54,618 bases of DNA from BS750m-G4 sp964472195 (GCA_964472195.1 CAYYJH010000006.1:1-54618); one strand, 5' to 3'. Positions 1 through 6,882 are shown, numbered from the stretch's first letter. Numbers and translations are program-made. The notes: a model not told the origin generated them from the letters alone.

Positions 1-110
1 GGGTAGAAAGTTCATACTACGCAAACCTTAAAACAACAGAAGGTCAGGAGATCGAGATTTTGGATTTTGGTGAGAGAAATTATAACTTTGGGGTGGATTA
101 TAATGATTAG
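1..110 (+). pseudogene. 5' fragment of a DUF2851-family gene, cut at the window edge and truncated
   Basis: Reading from base 3 the frame gives VESSYYANLKTTEGQEIEIL and continues DFGERNYNFGVDYND to a TAG at 108-110. This aligns residue for residue with the N-terminus of the intact DUF2851 protein encoded at 3880 (EESSYYEYLKTTEGHGVEVL, then DYGVRNLDSGADYRN). Homology stops at the TAG, just before a hairpin at 115. The start codon lies outside the window and the C-terminal ~400 residues are absent, so this is a broken copy. At the DNA level it differs clearly from the downstream copy, so it is an old or separately acquired paralogue rather than a fresh duplication. Confidence 0.75.
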
Positions 111-114
111 GCTT

Positions 115-152
115 ACCTGATGCTATGGAGCGCAGCGGAATAGTGATCAGGT
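115..152. repeat. Imperfect hairpin, possible cassette recombination (attC-like) site
   Basis: ACCTGAT (115-121) pairs with ATCAGGT (146-152), and CTAT (123-126) pairs with ATAG (140-143). The stem is interrupted by an asymmetric bulge of one base against two, with a GC-rich loop containing GGAGCGCAGCGG. GTTATGT follows at 173-179, resembling the GTTRRRY end of integron attC sites with one mismatch. Bulged stems of this kind are characteristic of attC sites; calling it one is inference. Confidence 0.35.
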
Positions 153-183
153 GCAACGATTTGTTATGTGTTCTATTCATTTA

Positions 184-234
184 TTTTGTACTCAACGGTT
201 TGTGTATGTGTAGTGCGGGATTAAAAGTACAAAA
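184..234. repeat. Hairpin with the AACGGTT-GTGTAT motif, possible cassette-type site
   Basis: TTTTGTACT (184-192) is exactly complementary to AGTACAAAA (226-234). Between them is CAACGGTTTGTGTAT (193-207), a motif that recurs as ATAACGGTTGTGTAT near 1157 and ATAACGGTTTTGCGTAT near 2109, always on the plus strand and always beside a hairpin. The recurrence at every gene boundary of the left block suggests a family of recombination or recognition sites. Confidence 0.4.
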
Positions 235-252
235 CTTTCAATAACGCACGGA

Positions 253-309
253 GCCAATTCGTTTATTCATATTTTCATATTTTCCGTCAATCATCAAAGA
301 CGAATTGGC
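253..309. repeat. 10-bp inverted repeat downstream of the antitoxin gene
   Basis: GCCAATTCGT (253-262) is exactly complementary to ACGAATTGGC (300-309), with a 37-base AT-rich interior. It lies between the ATAACGCAC stretch at about 241 and GTTATGCGTT at 372-381. It could be the distal end of the cassette carrying the toxin-antitoxin genes. It is not followed by a T-run on either strand, so a simple terminator is less likely. Confidence 0.3.
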
Positions 310-403
310 GGTGTTGCAACGGAGAACTACGGTTGAATTAACCGTTGAAACCCACATTACATATAGCTTTTGTTATGCGTTCGGCTTTTAATTTTCTAGT
401 TAG

Positions 404-721
404 CTAAACTGCATTATTGAGCAATTCCACATTGAAATTAATTTTCGCATTCAATGCCCTAAAAACTTTTAAGATTGTTTCAAACCTGGCATCGGTGAGA
501 TGATTTTCAATTTTTGAAATTTGAGCTTTTTTTACTCCTACTAATTTTCCAAGTTGTTCTTGGGTTAAGTTTCTTTCTTCTCTTATTTTTTTAATTGTTT
601 GTCCTAAAATATCAAGTCGTAATTCTTCTTCAAAAGCATCCCTGTCTTTTGTGCCTTCAATTCCAATATGCTCATCAATCATTTCGTCCAAACTTTTCCT
701 TCTTAATTTATTTGTTTTCAT
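404..721 (-). CDS. HigA-type antitoxin, XRE-family helix-turn-helix protein
   Basis: This small protein carries one HTH_3 (Cro/C1 type) DNA-binding domain in its C-terminal half: IKKIREERNLTQEQLGKLVG, then VKKAQISKIEN. It should neutralise the RelE/HigB-like toxin encoded just upstream and repress the pair's promoter. A TTG seven codons further out (742) keeps the frame open, but I prefer the ATG at 721, which gives 105 residues and a 14-bp overlap with the toxin's stop codon. That overlap implies translational coupling. Toxin-first order is the HigBA arrangement. The charged N-terminal ~40 residues (DEMIDEHIG) are probably the toxin-binding segment. The pair sits between hairpin sites in a cassette-like block, where toxin-antitoxin modules often act as stabilisers. 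Confidence 0.8.
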   Translation of the reverse strand: MKTNKLRRKSLDEMIDEHIGIEGTKDRDAFEEELRLDILGQTIKKIREERNLTQEQLGKLVGVKKAQISKIENHLTDARFETILKVFRALNAKINFNVELLNNAV

Positions 722-1064
722 TTTTCTTGTTTTTTTGTTCAAAATAAATTTTTCTTATTTCCTCAGCTTTTTTTATTTCATTTTTCGGAGTCTTTTGGGT
801 TTTCTTAATTATTCCATGAGTTGCCAGAACCAGAGTTTCTTTTTTATCTGTTTTATCCCAAAATGCAAAAAGTCGATACTGTTTCTTTTCAAAAAGTGTC
901 CGAAACTCCCAAATATTTTCCGATAATTTTTTAAATAACTCCGGGTCATTAACTAATTGCGATTTCCTCAAATTATAATAAATCTTTCTTTTAGCTTTTA
1001 ATTCCAATGAATTCATGAAATCAATTGCTTCATCCAAAAAGTCAATATTAAATTTTTCTTCCAT
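708..1064 (-). CDS. HigB/RelE-type toxin (phage Gp49-like family)
   Basis: This 118-residue protein resembles the Gp49-like/HigB branch of the RelE superfamily, which are ribosome-dependent mRNA interferases. Signature parts are the central IWEFRTLFEKKQYRLFAFW strand region, the LVLATHGIIKKTQKTPKNEI segment and the C-terminal basic tail (EIRKIYFEQKNKKNENK). The gene is first in a two-gene minus-strand operon and overlaps the antitoxin start. Assignment rests on these family motifs and on the paired XRE antitoxin; activity is inferred. A hairpin site lies upstream (1176-1214), between this operon and the recombinase gene. Confidence 0.8.
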   Translation of the reverse strand: MEEKFNIDFLDEAIDFMNSLELKAKRKIYYNLRKSQLVNDPELFKKLSENIWEFRTLFEKKQYRLFAFWDKTDKKETLVLATHGIIKKTQKTPKNEIKKAEEIRKIYFEQKNKKNENK

Positions 1065-1153
1065 TCAAATAATCTTTTTGTAAAAGTAAAAGTTTCTTCT
1101 TTAGGAAACAAGTGAAATGAAAAATATACTTATTTTGTTTTCTTTCAAGCTGA

Positions 1154-1216
1154 CGCATAACGGTTGTGTATACTTATTGTTGTTATTCCGCCAAATCGGG
1201 TGTATAACAACAATTG
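1154..1216. repeat. Perfect 11-bp hairpin preceded by the ATAACGGTT motif, attC-like site
   Basis: ATTGTTGTTAT (1176-1186) is exactly complementary to ATAACAACAAT (1204-1214) around a 17-base loop. The recurrent motif GCATAACGGTTGTGTA lies at 1155-1170. The site separates the toxin-antitoxin operon from the recombinase gene. As the two flanking genes are co-oriented on the minus strand, it could also stop read-through from the recombinase, but there is no T-run on the minus-strand side. Confidence 0.45.
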
Positions 1217-1252
1217 TTGATATTTTTCTTTTTACCATTTTACTATTTCCTC

Positions 1253-2059
1253 CTATTCAAAAAAATCATCTACCGGATTTTTAATCTTATCAATCGCCTT
1301 TTTAGACACATGAGTATAAATCTCTGTTGTTTTTGAACTATTATGTCCCAACAACTCTTGAATATACCTTAAATCAGTGCCTTGCTCAAGTAAATGTGTC
1401 GCAAAACTATGGCGTAACATATGCGGAGTAACATTTTTATGAATTCCTGCTTTAACCGCTACTTTCTTTAATATGTTCGCAACGCTTGTTGGAGAATATT
1501 TACCACCCTTTGCTCCTTCAAAAAGATATTTTTGAGGTTTATACTCTTTGTAATACTTTCTTAATATCTGAAGTATATTTTCAGATAATAAGGAAACCCT
1601 ATCTTTTTTACCTTTCGCTCCAATAATGTTTATAACCATTCTTTCTGAATCAATATCAGAAATTTTCAAATCAATTAATTCACTTCGTCTTAATCCTGCT
1701 GAATATATCAACAGCAATATACAGTGATGTTTTATATTGCCGCACGAATTCAGTATTTTCTTTACTTCATTTTTACTCAAAATTTTTGGCAGTTTATGTT
1801 CTTTATTGGGACGATGAAGCTCATAATATTGTTTACTTTTACCAAGTACTTTTTCGTAATAGAATTTAATAGCATTTATTCTCTGATTTTGCTGACTGAT
1901 AGAAATGTTTTTTGATTGAATCAGATTTAATATGTATTTGTTTATTGAGTCAGTCGTTAATTCTTCTAACTTCTCATCTTTGAAATGAGTACGGAAATCC
2001 TTGAAATAATTACAATAGATTCTTTGTGTATTATTGCTATACCTCTTTTGAACTAGCAA
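1253..2059 (-). CDS. Tyrosine recombinase/integrase (XerC/D-like), N-terminus interrupted
   Basis: The catalytic set of a tyrosine recombinase is complete: Arg124 (AGLRRSEL), Lys152 (GKKDR), His213 and Arg216 (HMLRHSF), His239 (LLGH) and nucleophile Tyr248 (EIYTHV). Residues 1-75 form the SAM-like core-binding domain. It lacks the extra segment between motifs II and III that marks integron integrases. The readable ORF starts at a TTG (2059). In the same frame an ATG at 2089-2087 reads M-N-K-I-L-R-K-Y, then TAA (2065-2063), then E-L-L-V-Q-K-R-Y, which looks like the normal family N-terminus broken by one nonsense codon. The protein may restart at TTG with a short N-terminus, or the gene may be recently inactivated. 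Confidence 0.85.
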   Translation of the reverse strand: MLVQKRYSNNTQRIYCNYFKDFRTHFKDEKLEELTTDSINKYILNLIQSKNISISQQNQRINAIKFYYEKVLGKSKQYYELHRPNKEHKLPKILSKNEVKKILNSCGNIKHHCILLLIYSAGLRRSELIDLKISDIDSERMVINIIGAKGKKDRVSLLSENILQILRKYYKEYKPQKYLFEGAKGGKYSPTSVANILKKVAVKAGIHKNVTPHMLRHSFATHLLEQGTDLRYIQELLGHNSSKTTEIYTHVSKKAIDKIKNPVDDFFE

Positions 2060-2106
2060 CTCTTAATATTTTCTCAAAATTTTATTCATTGTATTTAACT
2101 TTTTAC

Positions 2107-2260
2107 ACATAACGGTTTTGCGTATAACCTGCCCAAAACATTAATAAGTAATGGTTTAAATTTTTATAATAACTTGCCGAACATCACCGAAAATCCAAAA
2201 AGCAATGCGCTGTTTTGGGTCAGGTTGATACGCGGGTTATACCGCCGTTTACTATGTTGC
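2107..2260. repeat. Long bulged hairpin, best attC-like site of the left block
   Basis: The left arm at 2120-2140 (GCGTAT-AACCTG-CCCAAAACA) pairs with 2211-2233 along 21 positions, the right arm carrying two extra unpaired bases. Two extrahelical bases on one side of a long stem are what integron integrases use to recognise the folded attC strand. The outer part carries ATAACGGTTTT (2109-2119) on one side and GTTATACCGCCGTTT (2236-2250) on the other. The interior is about 70 bases. It separates the recombinase gene from the Fic gene. The structure is directly visible; the function is inferred. Confidence 0.5.
2236..2246 (+). repeat. GTTATACCGCC, one arm of an 11-bp inverted pair flanking the Fic gene
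   Basis: GTTATACCGCC at 2236-2246 recurs as its exact reverse complement GGCGGTATAAC at 3518-3528, on the other side of the Fic gene. The two copies may mark the ends of the Fic cassette. Confidence 0.35.
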
Positions 2261-2280
2261 TATAAACTTAAATAAAATTA

Positions 2281-3390
2281 TTAAAATTGAAATTGTTTAT
2301 CTTCAGTTATTTCTAATAGCCTTTGAAAAACGAGAACCGCAGGCATACGTCCCTTGGCTTCTCTTATGTTTACTATGGTTTTATCATTTTGCAATTGCTT
2401 TAGCATTGGCATTAGTGATTGTTTAGGAATTCCTGATCTTTTCTGGATGTCTATAGAACGAAAGATCGGTTTATCAAAAATGGCATCAAGTAGTTGATGA
2501 GAATATTGAGATCTAGTGAGTTCTATAATGCGATCTCTCATTTCAAAGTATAGTTGTATTATATCTTTTACTTTAGTGCTATTTTGTTTTGCTTGATTTA
2601 TTACAGCATTTAAATAAAAACTTATCCAATTGTCCCAATTTCCTTTATCTGATATTTCTCTGAGGCACAAATAATATTCATCTCGATGTTTTTCCATATA
2701 CGAACTTAAATAAAACATTGGCCGTGATAATACTTTTTTATAAAAGAGAAATAATGGAATTAGTAAACGACCTATTCGACCGTTTCCATCTAAAAAAGGA
2801 TGTAGAATTTCGAATTGGGCGTGAATAACTGCTGATTGTATTAGAATATCAGAATCGTCAGATCGAATATATTTTTCAAATAACTGTAGATGATCTTGAA
2901 GGACTGTTGGATCTGGTGGGATAAAAGTTGCTTGTTCAATTGGTGTACCAGGCTTACCTATCCAATTTTGAATATTTCGAAATTTACCTGGTTGTTTATT
3001 AGCTCCACGAACACTATTCATTAGTTCTTTGTGCATCTGTCGGATGAGAAAAAGAGATAAAGGCCGATCATGTAATTGCTGTTCCGCTAAGATTAATGTT
3101 GTACGATAATTTACAATTTCTTGTACATCCTGTTTTTTACTTTCTTCAAGTAAATCTATCCCTACCTCAAATTTTAATACCTCGTCTAATGTGGCTTGAG
3201 TTCCTTCAATTTTTGAAGATAACACAGCTTCATTTGTAGTTAAGGGTGAAAGTAAAATTTCTGGATTCCTGATCGCCTGCAATAATCCATCATATCTGGC
3301 AAGTTCGGCATTGGCACGTCCGACTATTCCGATAATTTTTTCGTAGTCTAGATTTTTAATAGGTAATTTATCAGGTATATATGGTTTCAT
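2281..3390 (-). CDS. Fic-family AMP-transferase with N-terminal inhibitory helix and C-terminal winged helix
   Basis: The Fic core motif H197-PFLDGNGRIGR is intact, including the catalytic His and the phosphate-binding Asn-Gly-Arg. Such proteins transfer AMP from ATP to a hydroxyl side chain of a target protein. Residues 58-63 (SSKIEG) match the inhibitory motif (S/T)xxxE(G/N), so this is a class II Fic that restrains itself through Glu62. The N-terminal ~100 residues match the Fic_N domain. The C-terminal ~80 residues look like a winged helix (FRSIDIQKRSGIPKQSLMPM), as in Fic proteins with a DNA-binding tail. At 369 residues the length is normal. Two 13-bp direct repeats just upstream of its start may be its operator. 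It lies in a cassette-like block and may act as a toxin-like module, though the target is unknown. Confidence 0.9.
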   Translation of the reverse strand: MKPYIPDKLPIKNLDYEKIIGIVGRANAELARYDGLLQAIRNPEILLSPLTTNEAVLSSKIEGTQATLDEVLKFEVGIDLLEESKKQDVQEIVNYRTTLILAEQQLHDRPLSLFLIRQMHKELMNSVRGANKQPGKFRNIQNWIGKPGTPIEQATFIPPDPTVLQDHLQLFEKYIRSDDSDILIQSAVIHAQFEILHPFLDGNGRIGRLLIPLFLFYKKVLSRPMFYLSSYMEKHRDEYYLCLREISDKGNWDNWISFYLNAVINQAKQNSTKVKDIIQLYFEMRDRIIELTRSQYSHQLLDAIFDKPIFRSIDIQKRSGIPKQSLMPMLKQLQNDKTIVNIREAKGRMPAVLVFQRLLEITEDKQFQF

Positions 3391-3401
3391 TATTTTTATC
3401 T

Positions 3402-3444
3402 TTTTTGTGTATAGGAGAATATACTAAAAACTTTTTGTGTATAG
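3402..3444 (-). promoter_or_regulatory. Two 13-bp direct repeats spaced 30 bp, candidate operator of the Fic gene
   Basis: TTTTTGTGTATAG occurs at 3402-3414 and again at 3432-3444 on the plus strand, exactly 30 bp (about three helical turns) apart, starting 12 bp upstream of the Fic ATG. On the coding strand the units read CTATACACAAAAA. The spacing puts both units on one face of the helix, as expected for a dimeric repressor. The C-terminal winged helix of the Fic protein is the obvious candidate binder (inference). Confidence 0.4.
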
Positions 3445-3879
3445 CAAATTAATTTTTAATGGACATAAAAATATTTATGGATATTAAAGTGGACTCAACA
3501 AAATCCAATGAATACTGGGCGGTATAACTATTAATTATACTGCATTGAATTAATTTCATTATATTGTATATACTTGTAGTATTATATATTAAAAACTGAC
3601 CCTTTTTAATTCTCTCTGATAAAATAATCTAATTAATTATAAAAATAAACTCCCTATTTAATTTATAACTAAAAAAGACAACCTCTATTAAAATTACACG
3701 TGGATTTATTAAGAAACAAGGAGTTTAAGATACCTACCTCAAGCAAGTGTATCAAATGAGAAACATCTAAGACAACAATTAAAATATTTCAGAAACAATT
3801 TTAACTTTTGATTTTATCTTAATTTTGTTTTATTTTAATATAAAGCATCCAATGAGATCATAAATCATCTTATCGACTA
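3445..3879. other. AT-rich gap between the Fic and DUF2851 genes
   Basis: I see no ORF with family features here. The stretch contains the GGCGGTATAAC arm (3518-3528), beside a small GTATAA/TTATAC dyad (3522-3540), and otherwise very AT-rich sequence. It should contain the promoters of both divergent genes, but I cannot place them with confidence. Confidence 0.5.
3518..3528 (-). repeat. GGCGGTATAAC, second arm of the inverted pair flanking the Fic gene
   Basis: This is the exact reverse complement of 2236-2246. It probably marks the distal boundary of the Fic cassette. Confidence 0.35.
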
Positions 3880-5274
3880 ATGAAAAAGCTTAACCTCAAC
3901 GAAAATTTTATCTCCCGTATTTGGGAAGAAAGCTCTTACTACGAATATCTTAAAACCACTGAAGGTCATGGGGTAGAGGTTTTGGATTATGGTGTGAGGA
4001 ATTTAGATTCGGGGGCAGACTATAGGAATGCAAAGGTGAAAATAAATGACGTGGTGTATACAGGTGATGTTGAAGTACACCGCTCAGTGAGAGATTGGAA
4101 GCTGCACGGTCATAAAAGAGATGGAAAATATAACAGGGTTATACTGCAGGTTGTTTTCTGGGATTCTGATTATGATAAAGATAGTATTCCATCTGTTAAA
4201 GGTCCCCGTCGTGTACCGACAATCGTTTTATCTAATTTTCTTGTTCAGTCGATTCATTCCATATGGAAAGATATTATAAATAAACCTTCGGAGAATTTTC
4301 AATTGCCGTGTTATCCGAAAAATCTAAAACTGGACAGTTCAGCTAAGAAGGAATTTATAAAGTCTATGGGACTTCAACGACTCAAATACAAAGCTCATAG
4401 GATAAAACAAAGACTGGATACACCGATTAAAACGAGTATGCGAAAGACCGTTTGGGAGCAAACATTGTTTGAATTTATGTTGGAAGCCCTGGGATATTCG
4501 AAGAATAAGAAGCAGTTCCTAAAGCTCGCTTCAAGAATTGATTTGACAAAGATAAAATCTCTGAACCTGAACTTAAAACAGATGGATTCGTTATTTTATG
4601 GTTCGTCCGGATTTCTTATGGATTTAAGATTCAAAGATGATTACATACAAAGCTTAAAGACTGAATGGAGCAAACAGAAAGAAAATCTTAGAACCAATAT
4701 GATGAATAAATCGGAATGGAATTTCTTTCGTTTAAGACCTCCTAATTTTCCAACAGTACGTTTAGCATATGCCTCTGGTTTATGTTATGAAATATTGTAC
4801 AATGATTTCTTCAAAAGGATTGTACTATGCTATGAGAACAGTAAGGATGTTTTGAAAGGTCTATATGAAATATTTGCCAGCGTAAAAATATCTGACTACT
4901 GGGTACATCATTACAATTTTGGAAAAAAACGAAATAAACCCCATAATATTATTGGGAAGGATAGGATTTCAGATATTGTAAATAATGTTGTATTACCATT
5001 GTTGTATTTGTATTCAAAAGAATTTGGTAAAAAGAAACTTAAGGATAAGGTGTTAACTTATTTTGTAAAAACCGGTTTCAATGGAAAGAATGAAATCACA
5101 AGGATTATGGAGAAACAACTTGGTTACAAGGTTAATACTGTATCAGATGAGCAAGGTATAATTCATCTTCATAATTTTTCCTGCGTTAAAGGTAAATGCA
5201 GTGAATGCAACATAGGAGAGATGGTTTTCGACAGAGTTTCGGAAGTTGACTATCTTAAGATAATTCTTTATTGA
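3880..5274 (+). CDS. DUF2851-family protein
   Basis: This 464-residue protein belongs to the uncharacterised DUF2851 family, common in Bacteroidota and relatives. The conserved N-terminal half is visible: TTEGHGVEVLDYGVRNLDSG, DVEVHRSVRDWKLHG and NRVILQVVFWD. The ExH...DW...H pattern repeats the arrangement of acidic and histidine residues seen in nuclease-like folds, but no activity is established. The C-terminus carries a small cysteine cluster at about C435, C440 and C443 (CVKGKCSEC), typical of the family. A truncated homologue of its N-terminus lies at 1-110. The gene stands alone, 115 bp before a CRP/FNR regulator. Function unknown. Confidence 0.85.
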   Translation: MKKLNLNENFISRIWEESSYYEYLKTTEGHGVEVLDYGVRNLDSGADYRNAKVKINDVVYTGDVEVHRSVRDWKLHGHKRDGKYNRVILQVVFWDSDYDKDSIPSVKGPRRVPTIVLSNFLVQSIHSIWKDIINKPSENFQLPCYPKNLKLDSSAKKEFIKSMGLQRLKYKAHRIKQRLDTPIKTSMRKTVWEQTLFEFMLEALGYSKNKKQFLKLASRIDLTKIKSLNLNLKQMDSLFYGSSGFLMDLRFKDDYIQSLKTEWSKQKENLRTNMMNKSEWNFFRLRPPNFPTVRLAYASGLCYEILYNDFFKRIVLCYENSKDVLKGLYEIFASVKISDYWVHHYNFGKKRNKPHNIIGKDRISDIVNNVVLPLLYLYSKEFGKKKLKDKVLTYFVKTGFNGKNEITRIMEKQLGYKVNTVSDEQGIIHLHNFSCVKGKCSECNIGEMVFDRVSEVDYLKIILY

Positions 5275-5321
5275 TTTTAATTTACGTTTCAGTTATTTAT
5301 TTTTGTTAGCTCAAATAATTT

Positions 5322-5335
5322 TACAACAGGTTGTA
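5322..5335. promoter_or_regulatory. TACAAC-AG-GTTGTA dyad upstream of the CRP/FNR gene
   Basis: This is a perfect 6-bp inverted repeat with a 2-bp centre, 54 bp before the regulator's start codon. Its position fits an autoregulatory operator, but the sequence is not the usual FNR or CRP core, so this is only a candidate. Confidence 0.25.
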
Positions 5336-5389
5336 CAAGTTTTTCACCGGGATTTATATTCAGGACAGTAATGTTATAAGTAACGCACT

Positions 5390-6103
5390 ATGCACAAACA
5401 AATTGAAATACCCGACTGCAGTTCATGCAAGGCAAGAATTAACTCTGTCTTCGGTGAGTTGAGCGAAGACGAGCTTGAGTACTGGCATTCGACAAAAGGA
5501 TATAACTTCTACAGAAAGGGACAGGTACTTTTTTACGAAGGTAATCATCCTTCGGGACTTTATTGCATTCATGATGGAAAAGTAAAGCTGTACAAGATAG
5601 GGCATGAAGGCAAAGAGCAGATTATACGTCTGGCGAAAGCCGGTGACATTCTTGGGTACAGGGCTTTGATAAGCGGTGAAGAGTATATCGCTTCGGCTTC
5701 GACGCTTGAGGATTCGAGGGTGTGTTTCATTCCTAAAGATACAATATTTGACCTTTTCAAAAAGAATATGGATTTCTCCCTTTACCTTATCAAATTGCTT
5801 TCGCAGGACCTCGAGCACGTAGAAAACAGGATGGTAAACCTTGCTCAGAAGCCTGTTCGGGAAAGACTTGCCGAAGCACTCCTCATACTGAAAGAAACTT
5901 ACGGCATGGAAAAGGGAAATAATACATACATTAATATTGCTCTTTCGAGGGAGGACCTGGCAAACATAGTCGGCACAGCAACCGAAACGGTTATACGGCT
6001 TTTAGCTGAATTTAAAAATGAGAAGCTGATAGCTACGAAGGGAAAGAAAATTGAGATTCTGAATTTGAATCAGTTGATTAAAGTTTGTAACATATCTGAT
6101 TAG
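5390..6103 (+). CDS. CRP/FNR-family transcriptional regulator
   Basis: This 237-residue protein has a cyclic-nucleotide-binding-type beta-roll (about residues 25-125, with FYRKGQVLFYEGNHPSGLYC and AKAGDILGYRALISGEEY), a long dimerisation helix, and a C-terminal winged helix (about 155-230). The recognition-helix region is ALSREDLANIVGTATETVIR. An N-terminal CSSC pair (residues 10-13) recalls FNR-type sensors, but the full set of cysteines for an Fe-S cluster is not evident, so the signal is unknown. Downstream are a second cNMP-domain protein, an FNR-like palindrome and oxygen-sensitive PFOR, so a role in anaerobic or redox control of that block is a reasonable inference. Confidence 0.88.
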   Translation: MHKQIEIPDCSSCKARINSVFGELSEDELEYWHSTKGYNFYRKGQVLFYEGNHPSGLYCIHDGKVKLYKIGHEGKEQIIRLAKAGDILGYRALISGEEYIASASTLEDSRVCFIPKDTIFDLFKKNMDFSLYLIKLLSQDLEHVENRMVNLAQKPVRERLAEALLILKETYGMEKGNNTYINIALSREDLANIVGTATETVIRLLAEFKNEKLIATKGKKIEILNLNQLIKVCNISD

Positions 6104-6284
6104 AATTTAAGATGAATTCTTTCGATAAGTTTTCTCAATTTTTGAAAAAACCTTAAAACAGAGTCCTTTATCAAAATACAATGAGAAACACAAATCTTCT
6201 TTTCAATATTTTTTCAGAGCTTTCTCACGATTTCGATAAATACATTAAAAATTCATAATGCAATTCGTTCCCAATTTTGAAAAA

Positions 6285-6298
6285 ATGATATAAATCAT
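6285..6298. promoter_or_regulatory. FNR/CRP-family palindrome ATGAT-ATAA-ATCAT
   Basis: The two 5-bp arms are exactly complementary with a 4-bp spacer, matching the FNR-type core TGAT-N4-ATCA. A possible sigma-70-like promoter follows: TTGAAG (6321-6326), 16 bp, TATATT (6343-6348). That would place the palindrome near -63, the usual class I activator position. The regulator encoded at 5390 is the likely binder and the 6390-11524 genes the likely targets (inference). Confidence 0.5.
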
Positions 6299-6389
6299 GT
6301 TTCTCCCTAACATCAGTCATTTGAAGAATGTTTACTGAATGATATATTGTGACTACTTTCTTTTCATAATATTTTCACAATTTAAGACC

Positions 6390-6827
6390 ATGACATCAAC
6401 TTGTTTGTATTGTAAGAATAAAAATTGCTTTGTGTTAAATTATTTCACTGTGGAAGAGATAGATTTAATAAACAATAAAAAAGCAATGATATTTTACACG
6501 AAAGGTGGTCGTTTGTTTCATGAAGGTGAAAAAACCGATAGTGTTTATTTATTGTATGATGGATGCCTGGAAGTAACGAAGAAAGATCATAAGGGGGGAG
6601 ACAGGAGGATTTATTTTGCTGAAACGGGTGAATTGCTCGGGTACTGTTCTGCCATAGGAGGCGATGAACATTCATCAACTGTTTCAGTTTATAAGAATTC
6701 TTTGGTGTGTGTAATTGATAAGAAGGTTTTTTTAAACACGTTTTTACGAAACGTTAATTCAACAATGAGTTTTATGAAATTTTTATCTGACCAGATTGGT
6801 ATGAGGGAAAAAAAATCAAGATTTTAG
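6390..6827 (+). CDS. Cyclic-nucleotide-binding-domain protein without a DNA-binding domain
   Basis: This protein resembles the regulator encoded at 5390 over the N-terminal Cys-containing segment (CLYCKNKNCF) and the cNMP-type beta-roll (FYTKGGRLFHEGEKTDSVYLL, AETGELLGYCSAIGG). It stops after about 145 residues in the dimerisation helix (FMKFLSDQIGMREKK), so the winged helix is missing. An ATG at 6339 is also in frame, but I prefer 6390 because it starts at the conserved Cys segment and falls downstream of the likely promoter. The stop lies just past an A8 run; neither alternative frame past it reads into an HTH, so a simple frameshift does not explain the loss. It may be a ligand-binding modulator, or a decayed regulator. 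It lies 62 bp upstream of the PFOR gene. Confidence 0.65.
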   Translation: MTSTCLYCKNKNCFVLNYFTVEEIDLINNKKAMIFYTKGGRLFHEGEKTDSVYLLYDGCLEVTKKDHKGGDRRIYFAETGELLGYCSAIGGDEHSSTVSVYKNSLVCVIDKKVFLNTFLRNVNSTMSFMKFLSDQIGMREKKSRF

Positions 6828-6877
6828 AAAGTCTTTTTAAAAAATTTCAAAAGAAAAAAATTAAAGCATATAACATT

Positions 6878-6882
6878 AGGAG
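6878..6882 (+). promoter_or_regulatory. AGGAG ribosome binding site of the PFOR gene
   Basis: AGGAG lies 7 bases before the ATG at 6890. It is a clear Shine-Dalgarno in a window where most starts lack one, suggesting high expression of this gene. Confidence 0.6.

Noticed and set aside
1253..2059. Recombinase as an integron integrase (IntI)
   Set aside because: It is only 268 residues long and lacks the extra segment between motifs II and III that marks IntI. It is a generic XerC/D-like tyrosine recombinase.
5390..6103. Regulator as a true Fe-S FNR
   Set aside because: Only one CxxC pair is near the N-terminus and the full ligand set is not evident, so the sensor type is left open.
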